Part shown: positions 1 to 8,126 of the stretch, piece by piece
Layout of the letters: every line of letters starts with the position of its first letter
Position numbering within the stretch: position 1 is the stretch's first letter
Assembly: GCA_964545245.1 (NCBI GenBank)
Contig: CAZJFC010000011.1
Coordinates: 1 to 40,077 of the forward strand
Direction: 5' to 3'
Source: CAZJFC01 sp964545245
GTDB taxonomy: Bacteria > Pseudomonadota > Alphaproteobacteria > Rickettsiales > 21-14-0-20-44-7
Length of the DNA stretch: 40,077 nt
Made by a program: the position numbers and the translations under genes
The notes under the pieces: generated by a model
What the model was told of the DNA's origin: nothing
The model's database searches: none
What the model saw: only the letters and a program-made list of their open reading frames with translations

Positions 1-60
1 AACTCATGCCTTAACTCTTTCCTGCAAAAACTGTAGCCATGCAACAACGCCACTTGTTGC

Positions 61-182
61 GCGATCCGGTTAGCGAAGCCCGCTCCGGCGTTGCTGAACC
101 GGATCCCGTGACAAGCACGGGGTGATGGCACCTCACCCCGACCCTCTCCTCATAGGAGAGGGAGTTAGGATTCGGGGTGGAA
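61..182. repeat. Complex palindromic intergenic repeat
   Basis: Three nested inverted repeats are visible: 63-71 with 97-105 (GATCCGGTT/AACCGGATC), 105-110 with 116-121 (CCCGTG/CACGGG, 5-nt loop), and 142-150 with 154-162 (CCCTCTCCT/AGGAGAGGG, 3-nt loop) enclosed by 134-140 with 173-179 (CACCCCG/CGGGGTG). The stretch has no credible gene. It resembles the dispersed palindromic units found between bacterial genes. Only one copy is present here, so dispersal is inferred, not seen. Confidence 0.55.
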
Positions 183-281
183 AAGCTACAGACCACAGAC
201 TACCGGCTACTGACTAATCAACCTTGAAAAGCCGGAAAATTTCTATATCCTCCGGTACAGTAAAAATTAGAGTATATTTTG

Positions 282-1436
282 ATGATAAGTCCTAAAATAT
301 TCAAATCACGCAAAGTGATAATCGGCGCTGCGGGGATTGCCCTTATCGTGGGCGGGTTGCTGGTCGGGCAAGTTGGCGGCGAAACACCGGACGCAAAGGA
401 ACTTTCCGCGAAGGAAACCGCCGCCGGAGCGCCAGCCAGTGGAAAAACCGTGCATGTCGAGGCGGTGGAGGCCAAAAGCGATTTCCTTGCGGAAACGCAG
501 AAAACAATCGGCACGGTTTATTCCTATGAATCCGTGCAGATAAAGCCGGAAATCGACGGGAAGATCGTCAGCATCGATTTCAGGGACGGGCAGGCGGTAA
601 AGGCGGGGGATGTGCTGTTCAGGCTGGATAGCAGCGTGCAACGCGCGGCGCTGGCGCAGGCAAACGCGAATATGGAGCTTTCTTCCAACAACATTGAGCG
701 TTATGAGGAATTGCGGAAAAAAGGCTTCGCCTCCCCCATGAAACTCGACGAAGCCCGCGCGCAGCTAAACCTTGCCCGCGCCAACGCGCAGCTCGCGCAG
801 GCCAATCTTGCGAAAACCTCTATCAAAGCCCCGTTTGACGGCGTGCTCGGCATCCGCCGCGTGAGCCTTGGGAATTATGTCCAAAGCGGCGACACGCTGG
901 TGAACCTTGACCAGAAAGACAAGATGAAAGTGGAGTTCTCGCTCCCTGAGCGCTTCCTCCACCGCCTCAAAGCTGGTGATACGGTGCAGATTTTTTCCGA
1001 TACAAAAAGTAAACCCATAGCCGGGCAGGTTTCGGCGATCGAATCACGAATTTCGGAGCAAAGCCGCAGCATTTTGTTTCAGGTAGTGGTGAAAAACACT
1101 GATAATGCCTTATATTCCGGCCAGTTCGTCGATGTAACCGTCCCCATCACAAAAAACGACGAAACGGTGCTGATCCCCGATCAGGCGCTGATACCAATCG
1201 GGAGGCAGGTTTTCGTCTATAAGGTGGTTGACGGGAAAGCTGTCCGCACCGAGGTCAAAATCGGCTCGCGCACCGAAACCGAGGCGCAGATCATCGAAGG
1301 CATAGAACCCGGTGAGATAATCGTGACCGCCGGCCACCAGAAGCTCAGCGACGGAACGGCTGTCCGCGTTTCGGAGCCGAGCTATATCGAATTCACGCCA
1401 ATGGTTGAAGAAAAACAAATCGGAATACAAAGGTAA
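282..1436 (+). CDS. RND efflux periplasmic adaptor (membrane fusion protein)
   Basis: This is the periplasmic adaptor of a tripartite efflux pump, which links the inner-membrane RND pump to an outer-membrane channel. One N-terminal membrane segment spans about residues 12-30. Next come the first half of the biotinyl-lipoyl domain (about 85-117, with IKPEIDGKIVSIDF), an Ala/Gln-rich coiled-coil hairpin (about 118-175), the second lipoyl half (IKAPFDGVLG, 181-190) and the C-terminal beta-barrel and membrane-proximal domains. The 384 aa length is normal for the family. A TTG lies directly before the chosen ATG; neither has a strong ribosome binding site. The pump gene follows after 26 bp, so this is an operon. 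The substrate cannot be read from the sequence, and no outer-membrane factor or regulator gene is adjacent. Confidence 0.93.
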   Translation: MISPKIFKSRKVIIGAAGIALIVGGLLVGQVGGETPDAKELSAKETAAGAPASGKTVHVEAVEAKSDFLAETQKTIGTVYSYESVQIKPEIDGKIVSIDFRDGQAVKAGDVLFRLDSSVQRAALAQANANMELSSNNIERYEELRKKGFASPMKLDEARAQLNLARANAQLAQANLAKTSIKAPFDGVLGIRRVSLGNYVQSGDTLVNLDQKDKMKVEFSLPERFLHRLKAGDTVQIFSDTKSKPIAGQVSAIESRISEQSRSILFQVVVKNTDNALYSGQFVDVTVPITKNDETVLIPDQALIPIGRQVFVYKVVDGKAVRTEVKIGSRTETEAQIIEGIEPGEIIVTAGHQKLSDGTAVRVSEPSYIEFTPMVEEKQIGIQR

Positions 1437-1462
1437 CTCCGCCCAATCCATAAACCCGCCTT

Positions 1463-4400
1463 ATGAAAATTTCGGAAATATGCATCAACAAGCCAGTGTT
1501 CGCGACAGTGATGAGCCTTATCATCCTGCTGGTCGGTATTGTGAGCTATGAAAAACTCACCGTGCGCGAATATCCGAATATCGACGAACCCGCAGTTACA
1601 ATCACCACCACCTATCCCGGAACCAACGCCGAGATCATCGAATCGCAGGTTACGAAGGTAATCGAGGACAGCATCGCCGGTATTGAGGGCGTTAAAAAGA
1701 TGAGTTCCACCAGCCGTGAGGGAACCAGCATCATTAACGTGGACTTCCTCCTGAGCCGTGACCCGGATGCCGCCGCCGCCGAAGTGCGCGACCGCGTTTC
1801 CCGCGTTAGGGGAAGGCTGCCGGATGAGATTGACGAACCTATCGTGGCGAAGGTGCAGGCGGACTCGCAGCCGATAATCTGGATTGTGATGCAGAGCGAG
1901 AAATATAATGCCACCCAGCTTTCCGACCTTGCCGACAGGCTGGTGAAAGACCAGTTGCAAACCTTGCCCGGCGTCGCGGATGTGACGATTTTCGGCATGC
2001 GCGAATATGCCATGCGCGTCTGGATCGACCCCATACGCATGGCGGCGCATGGCGTGACCGCCAACGAGGTGGAAAACGCAATCAGCAGCCAGAACCTTGA
2101 AATCCCCAGCGGGAAGGTTGAGGGCGTGCAGCGCGAATTTACCGTTCTTTCAAACACCAGCCTCAATACAAGGGAGGATTTTGAGAACATCATCATCGCA
2201 AACCGTAGCGGGCATCTGATACGCGTGCGCGATATCGGCAACGTCACGTTAGGGGTAAGGGATGACAGGATAAATTTCCGCTACAACGGCAAAACCGCCG
2301 TCGGGCTTGGCATAGTGAAACAGGCTGTCGCCAACCCGCTGGAAATTTCGCAGGCGGTAAGGGCGGCGCTGCCGAAGGTCAAGAACAGCCTGCCGGATGA
2401 AGTAAATATCCAGATCGGTAACGACACTTCCGTGTTCATCGACAAATCAATCGAGAATGTTTTCCATACGCTGGTTGAAGCGGTGGTGCTCGTTGTCGCC
2501 GTTATCCTTTTGTTCCTGCTCAGCTTCCGCGCCAGCCTTATCCCCCTTGTCACCATCCCGGTTTCGCTCGTCGGGACTTTCGCCATCATGTGGGCGCTCG
2601 GGTTCAGCATCAACACGCTCACCATGCTCGCCATGGTCCTTGCCATCGGCCTGGTTGTGGATGACGCGATCGTTGTCCTTGAGAATATATACCGCCATGT
2701 GGAAGACGGAAAAAAGCCGAAACTCGCCGCGCGTATCGGCGCGAATGAAATCGGCTTTGCCGTCCTCGCCATGACCGTGACCCTTGCCGCGGTTTATGTC
2801 CCGGTTTCCTTCATGGAAGGGCGGACAGGCAAGTTATTCACCGAGTTTGCCCTCACCCTCGCCTCCGCGGTCCTTATTTCGGGCTTTGTAGCCTTAACGC
2901 TTTCCCCGATGATGTGCTCCCTGCTGCTGAAGAAACAGCATCCCACTAACCCTGTCACCAGAGGTATCGAAAACTCAATCAACAGCCTTGACAGGATCTA
3001 CCGCTCTGCGCTCGGCGCTTTCCTTAAGGTACGCTATTTTGTTTTCGTTATCCTGATACTTATCGCCGTTTCGATTACGGGCGTGTTCAGCATGTTGCGT
3101 TCCGAGCTTTCGCCGATCGAAGACCGTGGTTTAATCAACGTGCGCTTCCTTGGCCCTGAAGGCGCGACCACGGATTACATGACAGCTTATGCCCGCCAGA
3201 TCGAGGATATCGTCAAAGATATACCGGAGGTTTTCCGCTATGGCGTGGTTTCCGGCATCGGCAGCGGCAGGCTTCCGCTTTCAAACCAGGGGATATCCTT
3301 CATCGGCTTTACCCCGTGGAAGGAACGTTCGCGGAAAACAACCGAAATCGCCGCGGAAATGACGCCGAAATTGTTCGACATACCGGGCATTATGGCTTTC
3401 GCGATCACGCCGGCCTCCCTTGGCGCGGGCAACTCGTCACGGCCTATAGAATACATACTGAAAAGCTCCACCACCTTCGACAAGCTCAGCGAATATAACG
3501 ATATACTACTTGCCGAACTGGCGAAAAACCCAAAGCTTGTCGGCCTTGACAGCGACCTTAAAATCAACACGCCGCAGCTTAAAATCGAAATCAACCGCGC
3601 CAAACTTGCCGACCTCGGCATCAGCGTTGCCGAGCTTGGCCGCACGCTCGAAACCCTGCTCGCAGGACGTGACGTCACCCGTTTCAAGCATGACGGCGAG
3701 CAATATGAGGTTGTTGTGCAGCTTAAGGAAGACCTGCGCATGAAGCCCGACCAGCTCAACAATATTTTCGTAAGGGCGCAGTCCGGCGACCTCGTCGCGC
3801 TTTCCAACCTCGTTACCATCGAGCAAACCGTTGCCCCGCGCGACCTCAACCATTTCGACAGGACACGGGCGGTAAAAATCCAGTCCAGCCTTGCCCCCGG
3901 ATATTCACTCGGCGAAGCGCTGGATTATATCGATGCGGCAGTTGAGCGCGCGCTGCCCAATTCAGTCCAGACCGACCTTGACGGGCAATCACGCGAGTTC
4001 AGGGAGTCAAGCTCCGGGCTTTATTTTGCCTTCATCCTCGCCCTGCTTTTCATCTATCTGGTACTTGCCGCGCAATATGAAAGTTTCATTGACCCTATCG
4101 TTATCCTCATCACCGTCCCGCTTTCGATGATCGGCGCGTTGCTTGCCTTATGGCTCACCGGGAATACCCTCAACATTTACAGCCAGATCGGCCTTATCAC
4201 CCTTATCGGCCTCATCACCAAGCACGGGATATTGATCGTGGAATTCGCCAACAAAAAACAGGAAGAAGGATTGCCGCCGATCGAAGCAGTGCTTGAAGCC
4301 GCTGTCCTGCGCCTGCGGCCGATTTTAATGACAACCGCGGCGATGGTGTTCGGCGCGCTGCCGCTGGCGATCTCATCCGGCGCAGGGGCGGAAAGCCGCC

Positions 4401-4516
4401 AGCAGCTTGGCTGGGTGATTGTCGGCGGGATGACTTTCGGCACGCTGTTAACGCTTTTTGTACTGCCCGCATTTTATACATTTATAAGTAGACACAAGAA
4501 ACCGGAAGTGCTATAA
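1463..4516 (+). CDS. RND multidrug efflux pump, HAE1 family permease
   Basis: This 1017-aa protein is an inner-membrane proton-driven drug exporter of the AcrB/MexB type. It has the N-terminal TM1 (about 9-28), a large periplasmic loop, and a TM2-TM6 block starting near residue 336. The proton-relay Asp pair is present in GLVVDDAIVVLENI (D400, D401, matching AcrB D407/D408). A second periplasmic loop and a C-terminal TM block follow, with the conserved lysine in GLITKHGILIVEFAN. The YPGTNAEIIESQVT and SSTSREGTSII signatures are typical. Length and domain order are complete. It lies 26 bp behind its adaptor gene and ends the operon. The specific compound exported is unknown. Confidence 0.95.
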   Translation: MKISEICINKPVFATVMSLIILLVGIVSYEKLTVREYPNIDEPAVTITTTYPGTNAEIIESQVTKVIEDSIAGIEGVKKMSSTSREGTSIINVDFLLSRDPDAAAAEVRDRVSRVRGRLPDEIDEPIVAKVQADSQPIIWIVMQSEKYNATQLSDLADRLVKDQLQTLPGVADVTIFGMREYAMRVWIDPIRMAAHGVTANEVENAISSQNLEIPSGKVEGVQREFTVLSNTSLNTREDFENIIIANRSGHLIRVRDIGNVTLGVRDDRINFRYNGKTAVGLGIVKQAVANPLEISQAVRAALPKVKNSLPDEVNIQIGNDTSVFIDKSIENVFHTLVEAVVLVVAVILLFLLSFRASLIPLVTIPVSLVGTFAIMWALGFSINTLTMLAMVLAIGLVVDDAIVVLENIYRHVEDGKKPKLAARIGANEIGFAVLAMTVTLAAVYVPVSFMEGRTGKLFTEFALTLASAVLISGFVALTLSPMMCSLLLKKQHPTNPVTRGIENSINSLDRIYRSALGAFLKVRYFVFVILILIAVSITGVFSMLRSELSPIEDRGLINVRFLGPEGATTDYMTAYARQIEDIVKDIPEVFRYGVVSGIGSGRLPLSNQGISFIGFTPWKERSRKTTEIAAEMTPKLFDIPGIMAFAITPASLGAGNSSRPIEYILKSSTTFDKLSEYNDILLAELAKNPKLVGLDSDLKINTPQLKIEINRAKLADLGISVAELGRTLETLLAGRDVTRFKHDGEQYEVVVQLKEDLRMKPDQLNNIFVRAQSGDLVALSNLVTIEQTVAPRDLNHFDRTRAVKIQSSLAPGYSLGEALDYIDAAVERALPNSVQTDLDGQSREFRESSSGLYFAFILALLFIYLVLAAQYESFIDPIVILITVPLSMIGALLALWLTGNTLNIYSQIGLITLIGLITKHGILIVEFANKKQEEGLPPIEAVLEAAVLRLRPILMTTAAMVFGALPLAISSGAGAESRQQLGWVIVGGMTFGTLLTLFVLPAFYTFISRHKKPEVL

Positions 4517-4625
4517 CTGGCTATATTCAGGCATTTTGTTATTTTCTGCTTTTTTATTTTTCTTCTGGATTCTGTTTTTTCACCTGCCTGTTTTACATAA
4601 GCTATAAAGCTATAGGGAGGATAAT

Positions 4626-4817
4626 ATGGGAATTAGGAACACCTCAATAACACAACGCGTGCAACAGTTCTTTGATAATGTGAGTTATCGCGCAACCAAC
4701 CAGAACAACGTTGCGAAGTTCCAGCCGCGCGTGCAAAAACAGGCTTCCGGCGGCAAACTCCGCAGCCATGAGCTTGAGTCAAAAGAAATTTATTGCTGCA
4801 TCAAGGCAACCGACTAA
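4626..4817 (+). CDS. Small hypothetical protein (63 aa)
   Basis: I do not recognise this 63-aa protein. It is supported as a gene by a strong ribosome binding site (GGGAGG at 4615-4620, 5 nt before the ATG) and by a Rho-independent terminator 34 bp after its stop. It is polar, rich in Gln, Asn, Arg and Lys, with no signal peptide or membrane segment. A Cys-Cys pair lies near the C-terminus (YCCIKATD). It stands alone 109 bp after the efflux operon, so it probably has its own promoter. No function is proposed. Confidence 0.6.
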   Translation: MGIRNTSITQRVQQFFDNVSYRATNQNNVAKFQPRVQKQASGGKLRSHELESKEIYCCIKATD

Positions 4818-4850
4818 ACCGCCCGGTTACAGCCGGTTTTACAAGAAATT

Positions 4851-4877
4851 AAAGCGGGGGAAACCCCCGCTTTTTTT
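4851..4877 (+). terminator. Rho-independent terminator
   Basis: The stem AAGCGGGGG/CCCCCGCTT has a 3-nt AAA loop and is followed by a run of T. It closes the small gene ending at 4817 and faces the convergent gene ending at 4897. Confidence 0.9.
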
Positions 4878-4896
4878 GTGTTTCCGGACTGCTTCC

Positions 4897-5514
4897 TTAT
4901 GAAACTTTCCTTGGTGCAGGAATTTCAGCAGAAGAACCCTTGCCGCGCAGGCGGTTCATTATCCCGGATACGAAACGGTGCAAATCACCGGGCTGGCGGC
5001 CGGTTATGAACTGCCCGTCCTCAACCAGCGCCTCGTTTACATAAATCCCGCCGGCTTCGCTGATTTCTTTTTCCACTTCCTTCCATGCGGCGATTTCCTT
5101 ACCGCGCACGAGGCCGGCCTTAACCAGCACCTGCGGGCCGTGGCAAATAGCGGCAATAGGCTTGCCCCGCGCCGCAAAGTCCCGCACCAGTTCGATCACC
5201 CTGTCGTTATCGCGCAGTTCCGCCGGAGCCTTGCCGCCGGGAATGTACAGCAGGTCATAATCTTCCGGGCGGACATCTTCGATTGACCTTGTGTCACTCA
5301 GGCCGTAACCGTTCTTGCCTTCAAACTTTCCGCCCTTGATCGTCGCAACATCCACGCGGTAACCTTCCTCGCAGAAACGGTAATACGGATAGAAAAACTC
5401 AAGGTCTTCCGTGTTGTCCGCGGTTATGATCAGTATCCTTTCGGGTTTCTGTAACCGCGAAGGGATCGGCGCCGGTTCTAAAATTTCAAATTTTGTACTG
5501 CTAAAAATGCTCAT
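4897..5514 (-). CDS. DJ-1/PfpI-family protein (type 1 glutamine amidotransferase-like)
   Basis: This 205-aa protein belongs to the DJ-1/PfpI superfamily, which includes proteases, glyoxalases/deglycases and stress chaperones. The nucleophile elbow is AAICHGPQVL (C124, followed by H125), and the conserved acidic residue is E39 in EDLEFFYP, as in PfpI-type members. An N-terminal extension of about 25 residues precedes the core, and a basic, Pro-containing tail follows it. A good Shine-Dalgarno (AAGGAG) precedes the ATG. It faces the small gene across a shared terminator and appears monocistronic. The reaction cannot be chosen among protease, deglycase and chaperone from the sequence alone. Confidence 0.9.
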   Translation of the reverse strand: MSIFSSTKFEILEPAPIPSRLQKPERILIITADNTEDLEFFYPYYRFCEEGYRVDVATIKGGKFEGKNGYGLSDTRSIEDVRPEDYDLLYIPGGKAPAELRDNDRVIELVRDFAARGKPIAAICHGPQVLVKAGLVRGKEIAAWKEVEKEISEAGGIYVNEALVEDGQFITGRQPGDLHRFVSGIMNRLRGKGSSAEIPAPRKVS

Positions 5515-5678
5515 TGTTATTCTCCTTTTTCTGTTTTGTATTTGGGTTACTGTGTCCTTATCAAAGAAGTTACGGCATAAAATCTCTATAAGCTCCGTAA
5601 CCGGACAGATATTTTTTGCATATGGACAGATGAGGCAATGTTTTTACGGGAATTTTATAACATGTCCGCTTATCAGGT

Positions 5679-5933
5679 TTATCCCAGCTTTTCCTTGTTG
5701 CGCTTGAGCCAGACAGCGGCGTAACTGCAAATCGGGGTGATATCATAACCCTTGCTGGCCGCCAGTTTGACGATTTCTTCCATCAGCTTCCCGGCAACCC
5801 CGCTTCCGCGTAATTCGGGCGGCGCTTCGACATGGTCGATGAACAAGTTATCGCCCTCAAGCCTGTATCTGGCAAAAGTTATGTGTCCGTCCGTTTCGAT
5901 TTCAAACTGGCCTTTCCCTGTGTTATCGCGCAT
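5679..5933 (-). CDS. Small GNAT-like N-acetyltransferase (YjdJ type)
   Basis: This 84-aa protein matches the short acetyltransferase group exemplified by E. coli YjdJ. It shows HVEAPPELRGSGVAGKLMEE, the acetyl-CoA-binding R-G-x-G-x-A/G loop, followed by the family C-terminal signature ICSYAAVWLKRN. Members of about 90 aa contain only the core fold, so it is full length. It starts 5 bp after the stop of the upstream lipoprotein gene and has only a weak ribosome binding site, so translation is probably coupled. The acceptor substrate is unknown. Confidence 0.87.
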   Translation of the reverse strand: MRDNTGKGQFEIETDGHITFARYRLEGDNLFIDHVEAPPELRGSGVAGKLMEEIVKLAASKGYDITPICSYAAVWLKRNKEKLG

Positions 5934-5938
5934 GTTTT

Positions 5939-6223
5939 TTATCTTGATACCTCTTTTGATTCGTAAACGGTTTTCTTGTTGAACAGCCCTTTAGGGTCTT
6001 CTGTGGTTTTTGTCTTCACCGTTGCCGATTTCCTGCCGTCGGAATCTTTATCGACATCCGTTGTTGTGGTTGTTTCAACTCTCGTACCGTCGGAACGGGT
6101 GGTTACCTTACTATCCTCATAATTCCCTTCCGGCAAGTTTTTTGCCGAATCCGCGTGGTTACATGCTGAAACCGCCAACATTAACGCAGAAACAGCGCCA
6201 ATGTTAAACATATGAATTTTCAT
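5939..6223 (-). CDS. Thr-rich lipoprotein
   Basis: This 94-aa protein has a lipoprotein signal peptide with lipobox VSAC (lipidated Cys21). The mature part is hydrophilic, rich in Thr, Lys and Asp, including a TTTTT run in VETTTTTDVDKD. A good Shine-Dalgarno (AAGGAG) precedes the ATG. It is the first gene of a two-gene unit with the small acetyltransferase. I recognise no domain; a cell-envelope location is inferred from the lipobox. Confidence 0.75.
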   Translation of the reverse strand: MKIHMFNIGAVSALMLAVSACNHADSAKNLPEGNYEDSKVTTRSDGTRVETTTTTDVDKDSDGRKSATVKTKTTEDPKGLFNKKTVYESKEVSR

Positions 6224-6410
6224 GATATTCTCCTTTGTATTTGGGTTGGCAATAATATGCAGCCCAAAATTCAGTTAAGCGGAAACAAAAGAAATTTACA
6301 GTTACATAAAGGCCGGGATACATAAATCTTTGATAAATATTGAACATAAGCAAAAAATGTATAGAACGTAGGGAATATCGAAAACCACGAGGTTCGGAAT
6401 CTGTGGTTAT

Positions 6411-6431
6411 TTGCGGAAGGGTGTCCGAGTG
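6411..6431 (+). repeat. Partial copy of tRNA-Ser 5' end
   Basis: The 21 bp here are identical to 6496-6516, which is the 5' flank, acceptor strand and start of the D-arm of the intact tRNA-Ser 85 bp downstream. After the repeat the sequence diverges, although a GGCTGGAAAA string resembling the anticodon region follows at 6452. It cannot form a cloverleaf. It is either a broken tRNA copy or a recombination scar. Confidence 0.75.
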
Positions 6432-6499
6432 CCCATGCCGCAGCGAAGCGAGGCTGGAAAAATATTTCAACCACGCCGGATGGTTTAAAACTCGATTGC

Positions 6500-6591
6500 G
6501 GAAGGGTGTCCGAGTGGTTGAAGGAGCACGCCTGGAAAGTGTGTATGCGGCTTAAACCGTATCGTGGGTTCGAATCCCATCCCTTCCGCCA
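6500..6591 (+). tRNA. tRNA-Ser(GGA)
   Basis: The acceptor stem is GGAAGGG (6500-6506) with CCCTTCC (6581-6587), followed by discriminator G and encoded CCA (6589-6591). The anticodon loop CTGGAAA gives anticodon GGA. A long variable arm (class II) and the T-loop GGTTCGAATCC are present. It decodes UCC/UCU. An A+T-rich accessory block begins directly downstream. Confidence 0.95.
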
Positions 6592-6630
6592 ATTTGTTCG
6601 AACAATTAAATCTTTATAAAATAGATATTT

Positions 6631-6951
6631 ATGGCATCAAAAGAACTGCAAAAATCTTGGAAGCGTACCGAAGCATTTCTTTTGGATGCCAGAGCTAATT
6701 TGTCAGAAGCTACAGAGGGAATATGTGCTGATCATATCTCTCAGTTTCAGGAATTTCTAGATCATAATGAATTAGAGTTGGCTCTCGACGAACTCGATTC
6801 TATTTTTGAGGAAACGGGACTAGAACCGTGGATAGTAATGGAATTTATGGCAAAAGCTGCAGCAAGTATGGAGTTGTTCGAGCGACAACTTCGTTACGAT
6901 GAACAACTTACAAAAGCACGTGGTTGGGCTTATAAGACAATAATTGAATAG
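6631..6951 (+). CDS. Small acidic helical protein, possibly immunity-like
   Basis: This 106-aa protein is acidic and predicted to be mostly alpha-helical, with no signal peptide or membrane segment. The stretch DHNELELALDELDSIFEE resembles the pattern seen in small immunity proteins such as the MafI type, but this is a weak similarity. The start lacks a clear ribosome binding site. Base composition is clearly more A+T-rich than the genes on the left, as for the next two genes. It sits 40 bp after tRNA-Ser, where accessory genes often insert. No toxin partner is visible next to it. Confidence 0.6.
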   Translation: MASKELQKSWKRTEAFLLDARANLSEATEGICADHISQFQEFLDHNELELALDELDSIFEETGLEPWIVMEFMAKAAASMELFERQLRYDEQLTKARGWAYKTIIE

Positions 6952-7047
6952 CTATTATCGTTTCTTATTAAAAAATTTAGTGATGTAAGATTTTAAATCA
7001 AACCGTTCCCAGAAATCGACAATATACTTCCGCTTCACTTCGTCCTG

Positions 7048-7076
7048 TCGAAAATCGTCAACTAAGCCCCGCCATT
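7048..7076. repeat. Direct repeat flanking the peptidase gene, left copy
   Basis: This 29-bp unit (core CGAAAATCGTCAACTAAG, then CCCCGCCATT) recurs at 8052-8080 with one substitution. The pair brackets the peptidase gene 7217-8026. Confidence 0.8.
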
Positions 7077-7143
7077 AGCTTGTTTTTCGAATTTTGACAG
7101 AAATTCGAACATTTAATATATTGATTCACAGAAGAAATTTTTA

Positions 7144-7195
7144 CTGTCGAAAATTCTAAAAATGCTAGATTCAGTATGTTCTATCTTTTCGACAG
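7144..7195. promoter_or_regulatory. Inverted repeat upstream of the peptidase gene
   Basis: CTGTCGAAAA (7144-7153) and TTTTCGACAG (7186-7195) form a perfect 10-bp inverted repeat with a 32-nt loop, ending 21 bp before the peptidase start codon. It could be an operator or an mRNA hairpin. The rest of 6952-7216 is A+T-rich with several TCGAA/TTCGA strings, and I see no gene in it. Confidence 0.5.
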
Positions 7196-7216
7196 CCAAT
7201 CAATCTGAGGGGTTAA

Positions 7217-8026
7217 ATGTTTCATGGTTTAAGCAATGATTTTTTATATTCAGCATTTAAAATCGATACCACCTATAAAAATTCTATAGATGGAAAAGAG
7301 ATTACAGGTAGTGGCACAGCTTTTTTTGTCCGCGTCGCAGAAAAACCATATCTAGTCACCAATCGTCATAATTTAGATTTAGAATACAAAGACCCAAAGT
7401 ATAAAGGATTCTCTCTACAATCTATTTCTCTAATAGGGCGCTTTTCCGGCGACGAACTAATTAAATGCTTATTGCCCTTAGATAGAAATCAAATTTTTTA
7501 TGCGAATGACCGCAATAACGATGTTGCTTGCATCCCTAATCCCCAACTTCTTTTGCCACCTAATAAGAAGGTGGCCTTAGATTACATCATTTTAGAAGAC
7601 ATGGTTGCCACGGAAACTGACTTTCAAAATAAGTTTAGCGTCTGTGATTTTTTAGCGTTTCCTGGTTACCCAGAATGGCATGATAGAATTGAGAGTCGTC
7701 CTATCTTTCGTGGAGGCACTATCTCTAGTGATCCTCGAAGGTCATATCATTACAAAACAATAAACGGCGAATGCGTTGCCTATGAAGCATTCTCGTATGG
7801 CGGCTCTTCTGGCAGTCCAGTTTTTGCATTACAGAAAGGCTTAAAACCCGGCGCTGGAATCCAGTTTGATGGTTTTAGAGAGGGTATGCTAATTGGAATT
7901 AACGGAGGACACTTGCCATCTTCTGAGTCAGGACACTCTGGAATCTCTTATTTCTATAAATCTTCCATCATTCTTGAAATAATTAATCAAATATCATTGT
8001 CGTCAACCAAAACGGGAACTGGGTAA
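7217..8026 (+). CDS. Trypsin-like serine peptidase domain protein
   Basis: This 269-aa protein shows the order and motifs of a chymotrypsin/trypsin-like fold (Trypsin_2 type). The catalytic candidates are H51 (VTNRHNLD), D102 (RNNDVACIP) and S198 (GGSSGSPVF), with a G-T-A-F-F strand before the His. There is no signal peptide, PDZ domain or membrane segment, unlike DegP/DegQ, so a cytoplasmic location is likely. Stand-alone cytoplasmic proteases of this kind occur in accessory and defence loci. GAGGGG lies 4 nt before the ATG. The gene is A+T-rich and lies between two copies of a 29-bp direct repeat, suggesting acquisition as a unit. The substrate is unknown. Confidence 0.82.
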   Translation: MFHGLSNDFLYSAFKIDTTYKNSIDGKEITGSGTAFFVRVAEKPYLVTNRHNLDLEYKDPKYKGFSLQSISLIGRFSGDELIKCLLPLDRNQIFYANDRNNDVACIPNPQLLLPPNKKVALDYIILEDMVATETDFQNKFSVCDFLAFPGYPEWHDRIESRPIFRGGTISSDPRRSYHYKTINGECVAYEAFSYGGSSGSPVFALQKGLKPGAGIQFDGFREGMLIGINGGHLPSSESGHSGISYFYKSSIILEIINQISLSSTKTGTG

Positions 8027-8051
8027 TCATCGCCTGTTTCTGCAAATCGTT

Positions 8052-8080
8052 TCGAAAATCGTCAACTAACCCCCGCCATT
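8052..8080. repeat. Direct repeat flanking the peptidase gene, right copy
   Basis: This is the second copy of the 29-bp unit (28 of 29 positions identical to 7048-7076), starting 26 bp after the peptidase stop codon. Confidence 0.8.
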
Positions 8081-8126
8081 TTTGAACAAGTAAGTTCTTG
8101 ATATTGAATAATAATTAGCGGTTCAA

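Noticed and set aside
1382..2247. Minus-strand ORFs across the RND pump gene
   Set aside because: They lie opposite a clear, complete RND permease and have no recognisable domains.
6204..6470. Minus-strand ORF of 88 aa
   Set aside because: It overlaps the lipoprotein start and the broken tRNA copy, has no ribosome binding site and no protein-like composition.
7048..8080. Integron cassette with attC sites
   Set aside because: The 29-bp repeats lack the GTTRRRY/RYYYAAC core sites and the folded attC structure.
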